Notes: generated by a model not told the origin, from the sequence alone. A stretch of DNA of 64,000 bases from Paenibacillus albiflavus (GCF_004344915.1 NZ_SKFG01000004.1:62001-126000); one strand, 5' to 3'; numbered from the stretch's first letter, positions 1-8,899 are shown. Translations and numbers: made by a program.

Positions 1-402
1 ATTCTACTATAATGAATGAATTTCCTTTTTATTCCTTAATTAATAATATCAGACATAAATCAGGGTATTTTGTCATATTATGCTTCTGAAATTAGTGGTT
101 TTATTTATCTCAAACATAGGCGGTGCTTCATAATTTAAGAGAAACGACTTTTTTTGATGGTGATTACGAGAAAACAGATTTTATGAGAGTTAGAGTGAGA
201 TTCGCTTATTTAACGTCGGGACATGTAATAAAAAAAATTTGAGTGATATGGAATTTATGACTTTCGGATCATAGATAGGAATTCAGTAATGAAATTGTGT
301 CTGCTCCATTCATGCAAGCGAGTTTTCATGTCTTATGTTAGAATATATTAACGATTTGAATGGGAATAACTCGAAACGATAGGAAAGGTTGAAGTTTGCA
401 TA
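1..402. other. AT-rich leader with no gene seen
   Basis: I see no credible reading frame in this left-edge stretch. It is AT-rich and must hold the promoter of the MFS gene; an AT-rich -10-like region lies near 340-350, but no strong -35 partner is visible. No terminator hairpin for an upstream gene is evident. Confidence 0.5.
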
Positions 403-1665
403 ATGAGTACACAGACAAAGAAACACCCACAATCATCATCTGCACTTAATAAGAAGCAGCGACTAGCAATGGCTGTTACATTAGGTTCAATGACAGCTAT
501 CGGACCTTTATCGTTAGATATGTATTTACCTGCATTGCCGATACTGTCAAGCGATCTGAATGCGAGTACTTCGCTTACCCAATTTAGCTTAACTGCATGT
601 TTATTAGGACTTGCCCTTGGACAGCTAATAATGGGAGCATTAAGTGATTCACGGGGACGACGTGTCCCGCTTATTGCTTCATTAAGTGTATATGCGCTTG
701 CATCGGTATTATGTGCTATAGTTCCTTCCATTTGGGGGCTTATTGTACTTAGATTTATTCAAGGGCTGGCAGGAGCAGGTGGTATCGTAATTGCACGCGC
801 AATGGCTCGTGATTTATATGAAGGGACGGAACTGACGAAATTCTTTTCATTACTTATGCTGGTGAATGGTTTGGCGCCAATTCTGGCTCCAATTGCAGGT
901 GGACAATTACTGAAGTTTATTTCGTGGCATGGTGTGTTTATCGTTCTGGGCTTCTTAGGCTTATTAATGGTGCTCGGTGCGGTTATCGGACTGTCCGAAA
1001 CTTTACCTGTAAATCGGAGAACAAAGGGTGGAATTAAGACGACAGTGTCGACCTTTAAGGGCTTAATTCGTGACCGAATTTTTATGGGATATGCGTTGTC
1101 ACAGGGCTTTGTATCAGCAGCGATGTTCGGCTATATCTCGGGTTCGCCATTTGTGCTGCAGGATATATACGGTGTTTCACCGCAAGCATTCAGCTTATTC
1201 TTCGCACTTAATGGACTGGGACTCATCATCGCGGCCCAAATTACGGGGTATCTTGCACCTAAATTGGGAGAAACGAAGCTATTTCGTGCTGGACTGACGA
1301 TTGCAGTGGTAAGCGGATTAACGTTGCTTGGCATGATCTTAATGAAGGCTCCATTAATCGGAATCCTGATTCCACTATTCTTCGTTGTTTCTTGTACGTC
1401 GATTGTAGGTACGGCAGGCTTCTCATTAGCGATGACTAGTCAAGGTGACAAGGCAGGCAGTGCTTCCGCCATGCTTGGACTGCTGCCATTCATATTTGGA
1501 TCGATCGCAGCGCCTCTTGTTGGGATTGCAGGGAATCAGACAGCGGTTCCGATGGGACTTGTCATTACTTTCTGTGTAATAGGAGCGCTAAGCTGTTATT
1601 TATTCATGGTCCAGAGTCTAGTTCGACGTAAATCACAACCTACGAATAAATCCGTTAGCTTATAG
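403..1665 (+). CDS. MFS drug efflux transporter, Bcr/CflA family
   Basis: The 420-residue protein has the hydrophobic profile of a 12-helix major facilitator. The first helix carries the family-type SLDMYLPALP segment, and the loop after helix 2 reads LGQLIMGALSDSRGRR, the MFS motif A form. These are typical of the Bcr/CflA drug-resistance subfamily, which exports small hydrophobic drugs in exchange for protons. About 23 polar residues precede helix 1. The ATG follows a weak GAAAGG-type ribosome site. It is monocistronic: a terminator hairpin follows. The substrate cannot be read from sequence. Family assignment is firm, role is inferred. Confidence 0.9.
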   Translation: MSTQTKKHPQSSSALNKKQRLAMAVTLGSMTAIGPLSLDMYLPALPILSSDLNASTSLTQFSLTACLLGLALGQLIMGALSDSRGRRVPLIASLSVYALASVLCAIVPSIWGLIVLRFIQGLAGAGGIVIARAMARDLYEGTELTKFFSLLMLVNGLAPILAPIAGGQLLKFISWHGVFIVLGFLGLLMVLGAVIGLSETLPVNRRTKGGIKTTVSTFKGLIRDRIFMGYALSQGFVSAAMFGYISGSPFVLQDIYGVSPQAFSLFFALNGLGLIIAAQITGYLAPKLGETKLFRAGLTIAVVSGLTLLGMILMKAPLIGILIPLFFVVSCTSIVGTAGFSLAMTSQGDKAGSASAMLGLLPFIFGSIAAPLVGIAGNQTAVPMGLVITFCVIGALSCYLFMVQSLVRRKSQPTNKSVSL

Positions 1666-1725
1666 AGTATATCTATTGTAATTGGCCATTTTATTATGTA
1701 AAATATTGTAAGCGATTCTTTCGCT

Positions 1726-1762
1726 AAGAAGACTGCTTCATGAAGGGGCGGTCTTCTTGTTT
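1726..1762 (+). terminator. Rho-independent terminator after the MFS gene
   Basis: AAGAAGACTGC at 1726-1736 pairs with GCGGTCTTCTT at 1748-1758 (one G-U type mismatch), followed by GTTT. It separates the MFS gene from the M23 peptidase gene. Confidence 0.8.
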
Positions 1763-1809
1763 AGTGATATCGATATCCGTTTCTTCTTGGTAGGAGGTAT
1801 GATACCCAA

Positions 1810-2889
1810 ATGATTCCTCGTAATGAACGTAATCGGAATTTTCAGCCGAAGCATCGAAAGGTCAGATTCTTCCCTATTTTACTACGACTAGCAGTTGTTA
1901 GCTGTGTGACCGTGCTTATGGTTCTGATTCCACAAGAGGCAGCAGACTTCCAAACAGCCTCTATAGAACAGTCACAATCAACAAATTTGCCTGTAATAGG
2001 AAACAGGAGCGATGATTCAGCATTAAATAATGAAGCGTTAACGGATAAGTTGGAACGGTTCGCACAGATGACAACTGAGAAGAAAGAGCGTAGAGCTAAG
2101 GAAGCGGCTTATTATCTGAATGAGCAAATTGCTGATCAAGTCATGGATTCAGATTGGTCCCTAATTCCAAGTACCGTTTCACCAGGGGACATCATTTTGG
2201 TTAGACACAATCAGCCTGGCAAGGTGAACTGGCTTGATAAGGACTACAAGCTTGAACCTTTTGGAGAAGGATACTTCACCTATCTTCCTATTGGAATAGG
2301 TACCAAGCCTGGTACATATAAGATTGGCAATCAAGTACTTACGATTCAGGCCAAACAATTCGACACCCAATCGATTAAAGTGACGAAGCAAATGGCAAGC
2401 ATGAAGCAGGAAACAGATCGCATTCAAGCTGATCAGAAGAAAATTAATCTGGCTCGGAGTCAATCAAGCCCTGAATTTTTATTTACGACTACTTTCATTC
2501 AACCTGTTGAAGGCGTACTAACAACACCGTATGGTTATACACGATATGTAAATGGCAAGTTAGATAGTCGGCATACGGCGATTGATCTTGCTGCAAAAGA
2601 AGGTACACCGATTCATGCGACAAATGACGGAATCGTTGCGTTAGCAGATAATTTGTATTTGACGGGCAATTCGATATATATTGATCATGGAATGCATCTG
2701 TTCTCTCAATATGCGCATATGTCCAAACTCCTTGTGAAGACAGGGGATAAAGTGAAGCAGGGAGATATTATTGGGCTTGTTGGGACGACAGGATTCTCAA
2801 CAGGACCTCATTTGCATTTTACATTTTGGGCACATAATGTGCCGGTTAATCCAAATTTATTTTTTGGAACAACACCATTTCATTGGTGA
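1810..2889 (+). CDS. Membrane-anchored M23 (LytM-type) peptidase
   Basis: 359 residues. A basic N-terminus leads into one membrane segment (about residues 25-42), so the protein is anchored with the bulk outside. Residues ~40-220 are a charged, partly helical region. The C-terminal third is an M23 metallopeptidase: the HTAIDL segment supplies the first zinc ligands (H and D of HxxxD) and GPHLHF supplies the HxH motif. Such enzymes cut peptide cross-links of peptidoglycan or act as activators of amidases. All zinc ligands are present, so it should be active. The ATG at 1810 has AGGAGG about 10 bases upstream. Cell-wall remodelling is the likely job. Confidence 0.88.
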   Translation: MIPRNERNRNFQPKHRKVRFFPILLRLAVVSCVTVLMVLIPQEAADFQTASIEQSQSTNLPVIGNRSDDSALNNEALTDKLERFAQMTTEKKERRAKEAAYYLNEQIADQVMDSDWSLIPSTVSPGDIILVRHNQPGKVNWLDKDYKLEPFGEGYFTYLPIGIGTKPGTYKIGNQVLTIQAKQFDTQSIKVTKQMASMKQETDRIQADQKKINLARSQSSPEFLFTTTFIQPVEGVLTTPYGYTRYVNGKLDSRHTAIDLAAKEGTPIHATNDGIVALADNLYLTGNSIYIDHGMHLFSQYAHMSKLLVKTGDKVKQGDIIGLVGTTGFSTGPHLHFTFWAHNVPVNPNLFFGTTPFHW

Positions 2890-2939
2890 TTTAGAAGGGC
2901 TTGAAGAAGCTTGGATCGTTGTAGTGGAGGATAACAGCA

Positions 2940-3773
2940 ATGGATTTGAAAGTGATGACATTTAATCTTAGAGTACCTTCGGTATTCGATGGACTGAATT
3001 CGTGGTGGTTTAGAAGAAAATCAATTAACGATTTAATCAGAACTTCGAATGCGGTAATTATCGGTATACAAGAAGGCAGCAAGCAGATGCTGAATGCGAT
3101 TACGAACCATTTGCCAAGCTACAAGTGGGTAGGAGCACATCAAGGGAAATTCAGTGAATACTGTGCTGTGATCTATAATGAGCGGTTGGTTACGCATATT
3201 GATGAGGGTACTTTCTGGTTATCCCAAACCCCAACAATTCCAGGAAGCAAAAGCTGGAAAAGTGCATGGGTACGACTCTGTACTTGGGTGCATTTTAAGA
3301 GTGTACATGCGCCGCACCAGGAGTTTGTCGTGTACAACACACATTTGGACAATAAAAGTCAGGAAGCGCGTGAGCAAGGGCTGCAGGTGATATGGCGGCA
3401 TATGATGTCCTATACGAAGGGCAAGGATTTGCCGATCATTCTGATGGGTGACTTGAACGCTGAACCACAGAATAAAGTGATTCAATATTTGCGAAAATTG
3501 AGAAGAGACAAGAACGATAAAATCCCTTTTTTTACAGATGTGTATAGCAGATTGAAGAATGGCAGCTTGGATGCAATCGGAAGTACCTTTCATAACTTTA
3601 AGGGCGGGTCTAAAGGGGAGACATTGGATTATATTTTTGTAACGAAGCCATTTGAAGTGCAGGAATCCATCGTGGAGCGGAGCAAATTTGATTCGCGTTA
3701 TCCTTCGGACCATTACCCTGTGATCGCAAAGCTCAAACTCCCATTAGTCCCTCGGATTCGTTCTAATAAATAG
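2940..3773 (+). CDS. Endonuclease/exonuclease/phosphatase (EEP) superfamily protein
   Basis: 277 residues with the EEP fold signature in order: FNLRV near the N-terminus (metal-binding Asn), GIQEG (catalytic Glu), YNTHLDN, LMGDLNAEP (catalytic Asp and Asn), LDYIFV and a C-terminal SDHYPV (catalytic His). This family covers DNases, sphingomyelinase-like and other phosphodiesterases. No signal peptide is seen, so it is probably cytoplasmic. It starts 50 bases after the peptidase gene, with GGAGG nine bases before ATG, and may be co-transcribed with it. The substrate is unknown. Confidence 0.85.
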   Translation: MDLKVMTFNLRVPSVFDGLNSWWFRRKSINDLIRTSNAVIIGIQEGSKQMLNAITNHLPSYKWVGAHQGKFSEYCAVIYNERLVTHIDEGTFWLSQTPTIPGSKSWKSAWVRLCTWVHFKSVHAPHQEFVVYNTHLDNKSQEAREQGLQVIWRHMMSYTKGKDLPIILMGDLNAEPQNKVIQYLRKLRRDKNDKIPFFTDVYSRLKNGSLDAIGSTFHNFKGGSKGETLDYIFVTKPFEVQESIVERSKFDSRYPSDHYPVIAKLKLPLVPRIRSNK

Positions 3774-3823
3774 ATAGTGGTGCAGTTCACTCACCTCGCT
3801 ACAATATGTGCTATACTAGCAGT

Positions 3824-3859
3824 ATTGTTAACTTAATTATTTTTATTTTGGTTAACAAT
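3824..3859. promoter_or_regulatory. Putative BirA operator upstream of bioB
   Basis: ATTGTTAAC (3824-3832) and GTTAACAAT (3851-3859) form a perfect inverted repeat with an 18-base AT-rich spacer, 43 bases before bioB. The half-sites match the Gram-positive biotin-repressor (BirA) box. The spacer is a little longer than the 14-16 bases I recall as usual. Confidence 0.7.
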
Positions 3860-3901
3860 TAATATTAAGCGTGTATGGGCAACCAGAAAGGTGAGAGAAG
3901 T

Positions 3902-4903
3902 ATGAATGTTAGTCATGGATCGCAGGTAAACTGGCAGCAATATGCGGATAAAGCTTTAGCGGGAGAATGTTTGACAGTGGAGGAGAGCTTGTCTGTCTTG
4001 CAAGCCGACGATAAGGAATTACTGCCATTGCTGCATGCAGCGTACCAAGTTAGACATCATTATTATGGCAACAAAGTGAAGCTGAATATGATTCTGAACG
4101 CGAAGAGCGGGTATTGTCCGGAGGATTGCGGTTATTGTTCGCAGTCTAGCATATCGGGCGCACCTATTGAGAAATATACGATGCTGAATAAAGATGAAAT
4201 CGTAGCGGGTGCCAAAGAAGCTGTATCGAGAAAAGCGGGAACATATTGTATCGTTGCAAGTGGAAGAGGACCGACGGAGCGAGAACTAGGTGAAGTGCTT
4301 GATGCTGTGAAAGAGATTAAGCAGGAATACAAGCTGAAGATCTGTACTTGCCTTGGCATTCTAAAGGATGGTCAAGCTGATCGATTAAAAGAAGCAGGCG
4401 TGGATCGCTATAATCATAATTTGAATACGAGTGCAGCACATTTTGATCGAATTACGACGACTCATTCATATGAAGACAGAGTACATACCGTTGAGGAAAC
4501 CAAAGTTGCAGGCATCTCTCCATGTTCTGGCTGTATTATCGGAATGGGCGAGACGCATGAGCAGGTTGTTGATATAGCTTTCTCTTTACGCGATCTTGAT
4601 GCGGATTCGATTCCGATTAATTTTCTGAATTCGATTCCTGGCACCCCGCTTGAGAATATGAAGCAGTTAAATCCGAGATATTGTCTGAAGGTATTGGCAT
4701 TATTCCGTTTTATTTGTCCAAGTAAAGAAATTCGAGTAGCAGGTGGCAGAGAAGTGAATTTAGGACAATTGCAACCACTTGCCTTGTATATGGCTAACTC
4801 CTTATTCGTAGGCGATTACTTAACGACCAATGGTCAGGAAATCAGCAGTGATCATCAGATGATCGAGGAGCTTGGATTTGAAATCGAGGAATGCTGTGTA
4901 TAG
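3902..4903 (+). CDS. bioB: Biotin synthase
   Basis: 333 residues from the ATG at 3902, which has AGGTGAG about eight bases upstream; an upstream in-frame start at 3875 lacks a site. The radical-SAM cluster motif CPEDCGYC is present, followed by further BioB blocks (ASGRGP, YNHNLNTS, CSGCIIGMGET, PINFLNSIPGTPL). BioB inserts sulfur into dethiobiotin in the last step of biotin synthesis, using SAM cleavage to 5'-deoxyadenosine. The other biotin genes are not in this window, so the gene is a lone copy here. A BirA-type operator lies just upstream, so biotin repression is likely. Confidence 0.97.
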   Translation: MNVSHGSQVNWQQYADKALAGECLTVEESLSVLQADDKELLPLLHAAYQVRHHYYGNKVKLNMILNAKSGYCPEDCGYCSQSSISGAPIEKYTMLNKDEIVAGAKEAVSRKAGTYCIVASGRGPTERELGEVLDAVKEIKQEYKLKICTCLGILKDGQADRLKEAGVDRYNHNLNTSAAHFDRITTTHSYEDRVHTVEETKVAGISPCSGCIIGMGETHEQVVDIAFSLRDLDADSIPINFLNSIPGTPLENMKQLNPRYCLKVLALFRFICPSKEIRVAGGREVNLGQLQPLALYMANSLFVGDYLTTNGQEISSDHQMIEELGFEIEECCV

Positions 4904-4954
4904 CTTTGCGGCTCGAATAGAGTAATAGATTTCCAATTGAATGGAGATGATTAC

Positions 4955-5392
4955 ATGGCTAAACCAACCTATATTGTACCGAGTTTAGAAGAATGGCTGA
5001 AATCATTTGAGTTCTACTCAACTGTTAAAGTGCGTTATTGTGAGACGGATATGTCAGGTCATGTGAATAATATTAGTTATCTTGTGTATCTGGAGCAGGC
5101 ACGTGGCGAATATTTACTTAGTCTAGGAGCTTTCAATTCGAGTACAACAGTTGTAACAGCCGATATTTGGTGTCATTATCACTCCGAAGCATTCTATGCA
5201 GATCAGCTTGTGGTTGGTGTTCGAGTAGCGAGGCTGGGGAATTCTTCAGTAGACCTTGAATATTGCATTATTGCTGCACAGGATCGTCGCCTCGTTGCGA
5301 CAGCAGCAGGAACAATTGTGATGGTGGATATGCAAACCAAGAAGCCAATCCCCATTCCTGATCCTATTCGAATGAGTCTGAATCTATCATAA
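4955..5392 (+). CDS. Acyl-CoA thioesterase, 4HBT (hotdog) family
   Basis: About 145 residues from ATG 4955 (GGAGATGA seven bases upstream). The segment RYCETDMSGHVNNISYLVYLEQAR is a close match to the 4-hydroxybenzoyl-CoA thioesterase type active site (Asp in ETDMSGHVNN). A single hotdog domain fills the protein. It probably hydrolyses an acyl-CoA in the cytoplasm; the acyl group is unknown. It follows bioB by 51 bases and may be in the same transcript. Confidence 0.85.
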   Translation: MAKPTYIVPSLEEWLKSFEFYSTVKVRYCETDMSGHVNNISYLVYLEQARGEYLLSLGAFNSSTTVVTADIWCHYHSEAFYADQLVVGVRVARLGNSSVDLEYCIIAAQDRRLVATAAGTIVMVDMQTKKPIPIPDPIRMSLNLS

Positions 5393-5463
5393 ATTGGCAT
5401 AATATTTTGTATAAAGGGAAAGTTATCCTTATGACAATAGATCACCAAGGAGGACTTTGAATA

Positions 5464-5655
5464 ATGGTAAATTCGCGTGAGGAAGAAGTAAATCGTGCGC
5501 TTGAGGCTGAATTTGCACAGGCAAATGCAACGAATGCCTATAGCACTGGATTAACCTTATCTGGCTATTCGGGATCTGGTGCAGCAGCCTCTGCACTAGA
5601 TGGCGAGCTTGATGCCATGTTTAATAAAATGGATTCCGTTGAAGAAGAAATCTAA
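5464..5655 (+). CDS. Small acidic protein of unknown function
   Basis: 63 residues, rich in Glu, Ala, Ser and Gly, with no hydrophobic segment, cysteine or recognisable domain. Real-gene signs are a good AAGGAGGA ribosome site about eight bases before ATG and a strong terminator straight after the stop. I do not recognise a family. The composition suggests a soluble, partly disordered protein. It lies between a thioesterase gene and the sigY operon and has its own terminator. Confidence 0.7.
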   Translation: MVNSREEEVNRALEAEFAQANATNAYSTGLTLSGYSGSGAAASALDGELDAMFNKMDSVEEEI

Positions 5656-5665
5656 CCCGATCAAT

Positions 5666-5701
5666 AACGCTCAAACCACTTTATTGGTTTGGGCGTTTCT
5701 T
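5666..5701 (+). terminator. Rho-independent terminator
   Basis: AACGCTCAAACCA (5666-5678) pairs with TGGTTTGGGCGTT (5685-5697), then TCTTCTT. It ends the transcript of the small 63-residue gene. Confidence 0.85.
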
Positions 5702-5736
5702 CTTGATATAATTTTGCAAATATCTGCGTAGCTGTT

Positions 5737-5762
5737 TGAACTTTTGACAATAGCTATTCGTA
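5737..5762 (+). promoter_or_regulatory. Candidate SigY-type (ECF) autoregulatory promoter
   Basis: TGAAC at 5737-5741 and CGTA at 5759-5762, 17 bases apart, look like an ECF -35/-10 pair about 40 bases before sigY. B. subtilis sigY is autoregulated from a similar TGAAC/CGT-type promoter. Confidence 0.5.
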
Positions 5763-5803
5763 CTATAGATGAATGATCGAAGACAGGGGTGGTAGACAGC
5801 ATA

Positions 5804-6346
5804 ATGGAGGAGCAGGAACGCATCAATCAAGCGATTCGGGGAAATGAACAAGCTCTTGCGCATTTGTTGCATGATCACTACGCATTCCTAATGAAATATT
5901 TGCTTAAGGTGACGATGAATCCAGCGCTTGCGGAGGACTTGACCCAAGACACGATGCTGAAGTGTATCGAGAAGATTCATCTTTATAACGGCAAGTCCAA
6001 ATTTTCTTCTTGGCTCATTACGATTGCCTCTCGTTTATATATCGATGGGATGCGTCGCAATAAACTGGAGCGCAAGTGGCAGGAAAGTCAGAAGCAGCCA
6101 CTACGATTCATGCAGTGGCAGATGGGACAAACCCATGAACAATGGTCGGACATACTGGAAGCGATGGCTACCGTATCCTATGAGACCAGATTGCCTGTGA
6201 TGCTTAAACATTATTATGGATACAGCTATGAGGAGATTGCAGAGATCATCAATGTTCCTGTCGGGACTGTTAAATCACGTATTTATAATGGGTTGCGTCA
6301 TATTCGAAAGGAGTTGAACGACATTGAGCAAAGTGAGAACGGATAG
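5804..6346 (+). CDS. sigY: ECF RNA polymerase sigma factor, SigY-like
   Basis: 180 residues from ATG 5804 (AGGGGTGG upstream; the GTG at 5789 is less likely). Region 2 is visible around DLTQDTMLKCIEK and FSSWLITIASRLYIDGMRR, and region 4 around YSYEEIAEIINVPVGTVKSRIYNGLRHIRKEL, the helix-turn-helix that reads the -35. The length matches B. subtilis SigY. The identity rests mainly on the gene order that follows, which is exactly sigY-yxlC-yxlD-yxlE-yxlF-yxlG. The operon is stress-related and self-activated in B. subtilis; the two small membrane proteins downstream act against SigY there. Confidence 0.88.
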   Translation: MEEQERINQAIRGNEQALAHLLHDHYAFLMKYLLKVTMNPALAEDLTQDTMLKCIEKIHLYNGKSKFSSWLITIASRLYIDGMRRNKLERKWQESQKQPLRFMQWQMGQTHEQWSDILEAMATVSYETRLPVMLKHYYGYSYEEIAEIINVPVGTVKSRIYNGLRHIRKELNDIEQSENG

Positions 6347-6701
6347 AGAGCAGCACCAAGACGACTATGATGTAGAGGATGAACAACTGATTGATCAGAT
6401 GAAGCTAGGTATGCAAGCAATTGACGATGCCCATGATGTGTTGCACACAAAACCTGATCTGTTTCAGTTCCAAAGTTTAATCAGTGAGCATAAAGCCATT
6501 GCCCGTCGCAAGCGTCAGATGGAGCTATTCCTTTTTGTCGTAGTTGCTGTGGTGCTGGTAACAGGCAGTCTTCTGATGGCGTACAGCAATCTGACGATGT
6601 TTGTCATCCTACAGCTTGCGGTAATCCTATTTGCTGCCGTATTGCTCACCCTATCACAACTTAATGCCAAAGACAGGAGACGGGCTAATGACAATTGCTG
6701 A
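6324..6701 (+). CDS. yxlC: YxlC-like anti-SigY membrane protein
   Basis: 125 residues. The N-terminal ~65 residues are soluble, acidic and helical; two membrane helices follow (about residues 68-88 and 91-111). That fits a membrane-bound anti-sigma factor with a cytoplasmic sigma-binding domain. It starts at TTG 6324, overlapping sigY by 23 bases, with AAAGGAG ten bases upstream. Sequence similarity to YxlC cannot be measured here; the call rests on topology and on position directly after sigY. Confidence 0.72.
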   Translation: MSKVRTDREQHQDDYDVEDEQLIDQMKLGMQAIDDAHDVLHTKPDLFQFQSLISEHKAIARRKRQMELFLFVVVAVVLVTGSLLMAYSNLTMFVILQLAVILFAAVLLTLSQLNAKDRRRANDNC

Positions 6702-6891
6702 TATTCCCATCTGGGTAGTTTTAACCGCAATCCTTCTCTTGTTTTCACAAAGTGTTATTTTGTTCTTACATGCAAGACATCATAATCACAAATTTTATTG
6801 GCTATGGGGTCTGTTTGGAATTATACAATTTCCTTCTCCTACGATCCTCTATATTCTTTTCGCCGTTAAACCATGGCGTAAGAAGCATTAA
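6688..6891 (+). CDS. yxlD: YxlD-like small membrane protein
   Basis: 67 residues from ATG 6688, overlapping the previous gene by 14 bases, with AGGAG eight bases before the start. One strong membrane helix (about residues 6-27), a His-rich linker, and a second short hydrophobic segment (about 36-56). YxlD in B. subtilis is a negative regulator of SigY that works with YxlE. The call is by operon position and topology. Confidence 0.7.
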   Translation: MTIADIPIWVVLTAILLLFSQSVILFLHARHHNHKFYWLWGLFGIIQFPSPTILYILFAVKPWRKKH

Positions 6892-6925
6892 TCTATGAAT
6901 TGAATTTTCCAGGAGGTTATTTAGC

Positions 6926-7150
6926 ATGGATAAATATATTCATACTTTCTCATCCGTTAATTGGGAAGCAGTTCTTCCAATCATTATCCCGATCATCGTT
7001 ATTCAACTTATTTTACTTGCAGTCGCATTATTCTCATTAAAAAAGGCACCTGCAACAAGAGGTCCTAAATTATTATGGGCATTAATTATTATCTTCGTAA
7101 GTATTTTAGGTCCTGTACTGTACTTTGTAATAGGGAAGGAAGAGCAATAA
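6926..7150 (+). CDS. yxlE: YxlE-like membrane protein (PLDc_N type)
   Basis: 74 residues, two helices (about 15-37 and 49-68) ending in GPVLYFVIGKEEQ. The GP-x-LY-x-xxG ending is characteristic of the phospholipase-D N-terminal (PLDc_N) two-helix module, also found in YxlE. AGGAGG stands nine bases before the ATG. Its last stop base overlaps the start of the next gene, so the two are translationally coupled. Together with YxlD it probably restrains SigY. Confidence 0.78.
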   Translation: MDKYIHTFSSVNWEAVLPIIIPIIVIQLILLAVALFSLKKAPATRGPKLLWALIIIFVSILGPVLYFVIGKEEQ

Positions 7151-8067
7151 TGGAATTACTCACAGTATCAGGTTTAAGAAAACAATACGGGTCCCATGCT
7201 GCTGTGAATGGACTTGATTTCCAGATTCAAACGGGCAGATGCGTAGCCCTATTGGGTCCTAATGGAGCGGGTAAAACGACGACACTCCGCATGCTGGCAG
7301 GTTTGCTTAAGCCGTCATCAGGTCAAATAAGCTGGAATGAGCAGGTCGGTCATGTACGTGATCCTCGTCAAATCATAGGTTATTTACCCCAAATGCCTGT
7401 GTTCTATCCATGGATGAGCGGACAAGAGTTCCTCAATTATGTTGGACAGCTAGCCAACTTATCGGCCAAGGAAGCGGAGAGCCGCACAGCGGATGTGCTA
7501 GTGCAAGTTGGATTGAAGGACGCTGCGAAACGCAAAATCGGCGGTTACTCTGGCGGAATGAAGCAGCGGCTTGGACTTGCTCAGGCACTCGTGCATCGTC
7601 CGAAGCTGCTTATGATGGATGAACCCGTGTCTGCACTTGATCCGATAGGAAGGCGCGAGGTACTGGATTTGATTCAGGCCATTCGGCAGGAAACAACGAT
7701 TTTGTTCTCCACACATGTTCTGCATGATGCCGAGGAAGTGTGTGATGATGTGCTCATTATGAATAAAGGGCAAATTGCCATTAAAGGCGATTTGAATACG
7801 GTTCGTAAGGAATACCAATCACCTGTGATTCGAATTCAAGTAGAGCCGTTTGATGGGGATAAAGCTTGGCTTGCCAATCTTAAGAATAGACCCTATGTGG
7901 ATGAAGTTACGATTGAACTGCATACCGCTTATCTAACAACCAAGAATATAGATGAAGCAAGATACGAGCTTATGAAGGAATTGGTGGAGGGACATATCCC
8001 CATTGTTAAACTAGAAATTGAGCAGACGACCTTGGAGGATCTGTTCATGAGGGTGGTGAGCAGATGA
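7150..8067 (+). CDS. yxlF: ABC transporter ATPase, YxlF-like
   Basis: 305 residues from the ATG at 7150 (TAATG overlap with yxlE). Walker A is GPNGAGKTT, the signature is YSGGMKQRLGLAQ, Walker B is LLMMDEPVSALD, and the switch His lies in FSTHVLHD. A C-terminal ~80-residue extension is usual for ABC-2 type exporter ATPases. It pairs with the permease that overlaps its 3' end. In B. subtilis the YxlFG pair has no firmly known substrate. Confidence 0.9.
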   Translation: MELLTVSGLRKQYGSHAAVNGLDFQIQTGRCVALLGPNGAGKTTTLRMLAGLLKPSSGQISWNEQVGHVRDPRQIIGYLPQMPVFYPWMSGQEFLNYVGQLANLSAKEAESRTADVLVQVGLKDAAKRKIGGYSGGMKQRLGLAQALVHRPKLLMMDEPVSALDPIGRREVLDLIQAIRQETTILFSTHVLHDAEEVCDDVLIMNKGQIAIKGDLNTVRKEYQSPVIRIQVEPFDGDKAWLANLKNRPYVDEVTIELHTAYLTTKNIDEARYELMKELVEGHIPIVKLEIEQTTLEDLFMRVVSR

Positions 8068-8843
8068 GACAGTGGCTTGTGATTTATCGGAAAGAAATGA
8101 GTGAAATGGGTCGCAATTATAAATGGTTATGGGTTCCGCTTATATTCATTCTGCTCGGGATCATGCAGCCAGTCATGCTCTATTATATGTCTGATATTTT
8201 GAAAAGCGCGGGTAATTTGCCGGCGGGAACCGTTGTTGAGTTTCCACTGCCTAGTGGCGGGGAAGTTCTCATGCAAACACTTGGCCAATATGGCATGATG
8301 GGGGTACTCATTCTAGTATTGTCCATGATGACCGTTGTATCCGGAGAAAGAAATAGCGGCGTTATTGAACTGATCCTGGTTAAACCAGTCTCCTATACCA
8401 AATTTATAACAGCCAAATGGGCGGGTATGCTGACGATTACAACAGTGTCCTTATCTTTGGGTTATCTGGCCTCATGGTATTATACGATGCTGCTCTTTGA
8501 AACCGTTCAAATAACCGATGTCCTGGTTTCACTATGTATCTACTTATTATGGTTTTTCCTAATCGTCTCGGTTACGCTCTTAACCAGTACAATGTTTCGA
8601 TCCTTTGGTGCAACCGCATTTGTTACCATTGGGTGTATTGCCGTCCTAACGTTACTAACGAACTTATGGACCAAAGCACTTGCTTGGAGTCCAAGTCGAC
8701 TCTCCGCTTTAGCTGGACAATGGGTAATGGGAAAGCCGGACGATGAGCCAATCGCTTTCATTATAATAGTCGCAATTCTATGTATGGTTGGGTGCTTGCT
8801 ATTATCCGTCACTGTTTTACGAAATAAGCAAAGCTTATCGTAA
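8064..8843 (+). CDS. yxlG: ABC-2 permease, YxlG-like
   Basis: 259 residues with about six membrane helices. An extracytoplasmic loop follows helix 1, and SGERNSGVIELILVKPVSYTKFITAKW after helix 2 is the typical ABC-2 cytoplasmic coupling segment. ATGA overlap with the ATPase gene indicates coupled translation. It is the last gene of the sigY operon and is followed by a perfect-stem terminator. Confidence 0.87.
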   Translation: MRQWLVIYRKEMSEMGRNYKWLWVPLIFILLGIMQPVMLYYMSDILKSAGNLPAGTVVEFPLPSGGEVLMQTLGQYGMMGVLILVLSMMTVVSGERNSGVIELILVKPVSYTKFITAKWAGMLTITTVSLSLGYLASWYYTMLLFETVQITDVLVSLCIYLLWFFLIVSVTLLTSTMFRSFGATAFVTIGCIAVLTLLTNLWTKALAWSPSRLSALAGQWVMGKPDDEPIAFIIIVAILCMVGCLLLSVTVLRNKQSLS

Positions 8844-8851
8844 AAGAATAT

Positions 8852-8899
8852 ACAAACGCTACCGTCCTTTAACAGGATATGGTAGCGTTTGTTTTTTTT
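8852..8899 (+). terminator. Terminator of the sigY operon
   Basis: ACAAACGCTACC (8852-8863) and GGTAGCGTTTGT (8881-8892) form a perfect 12-base stem followed by a T run. Confidence 0.92.
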
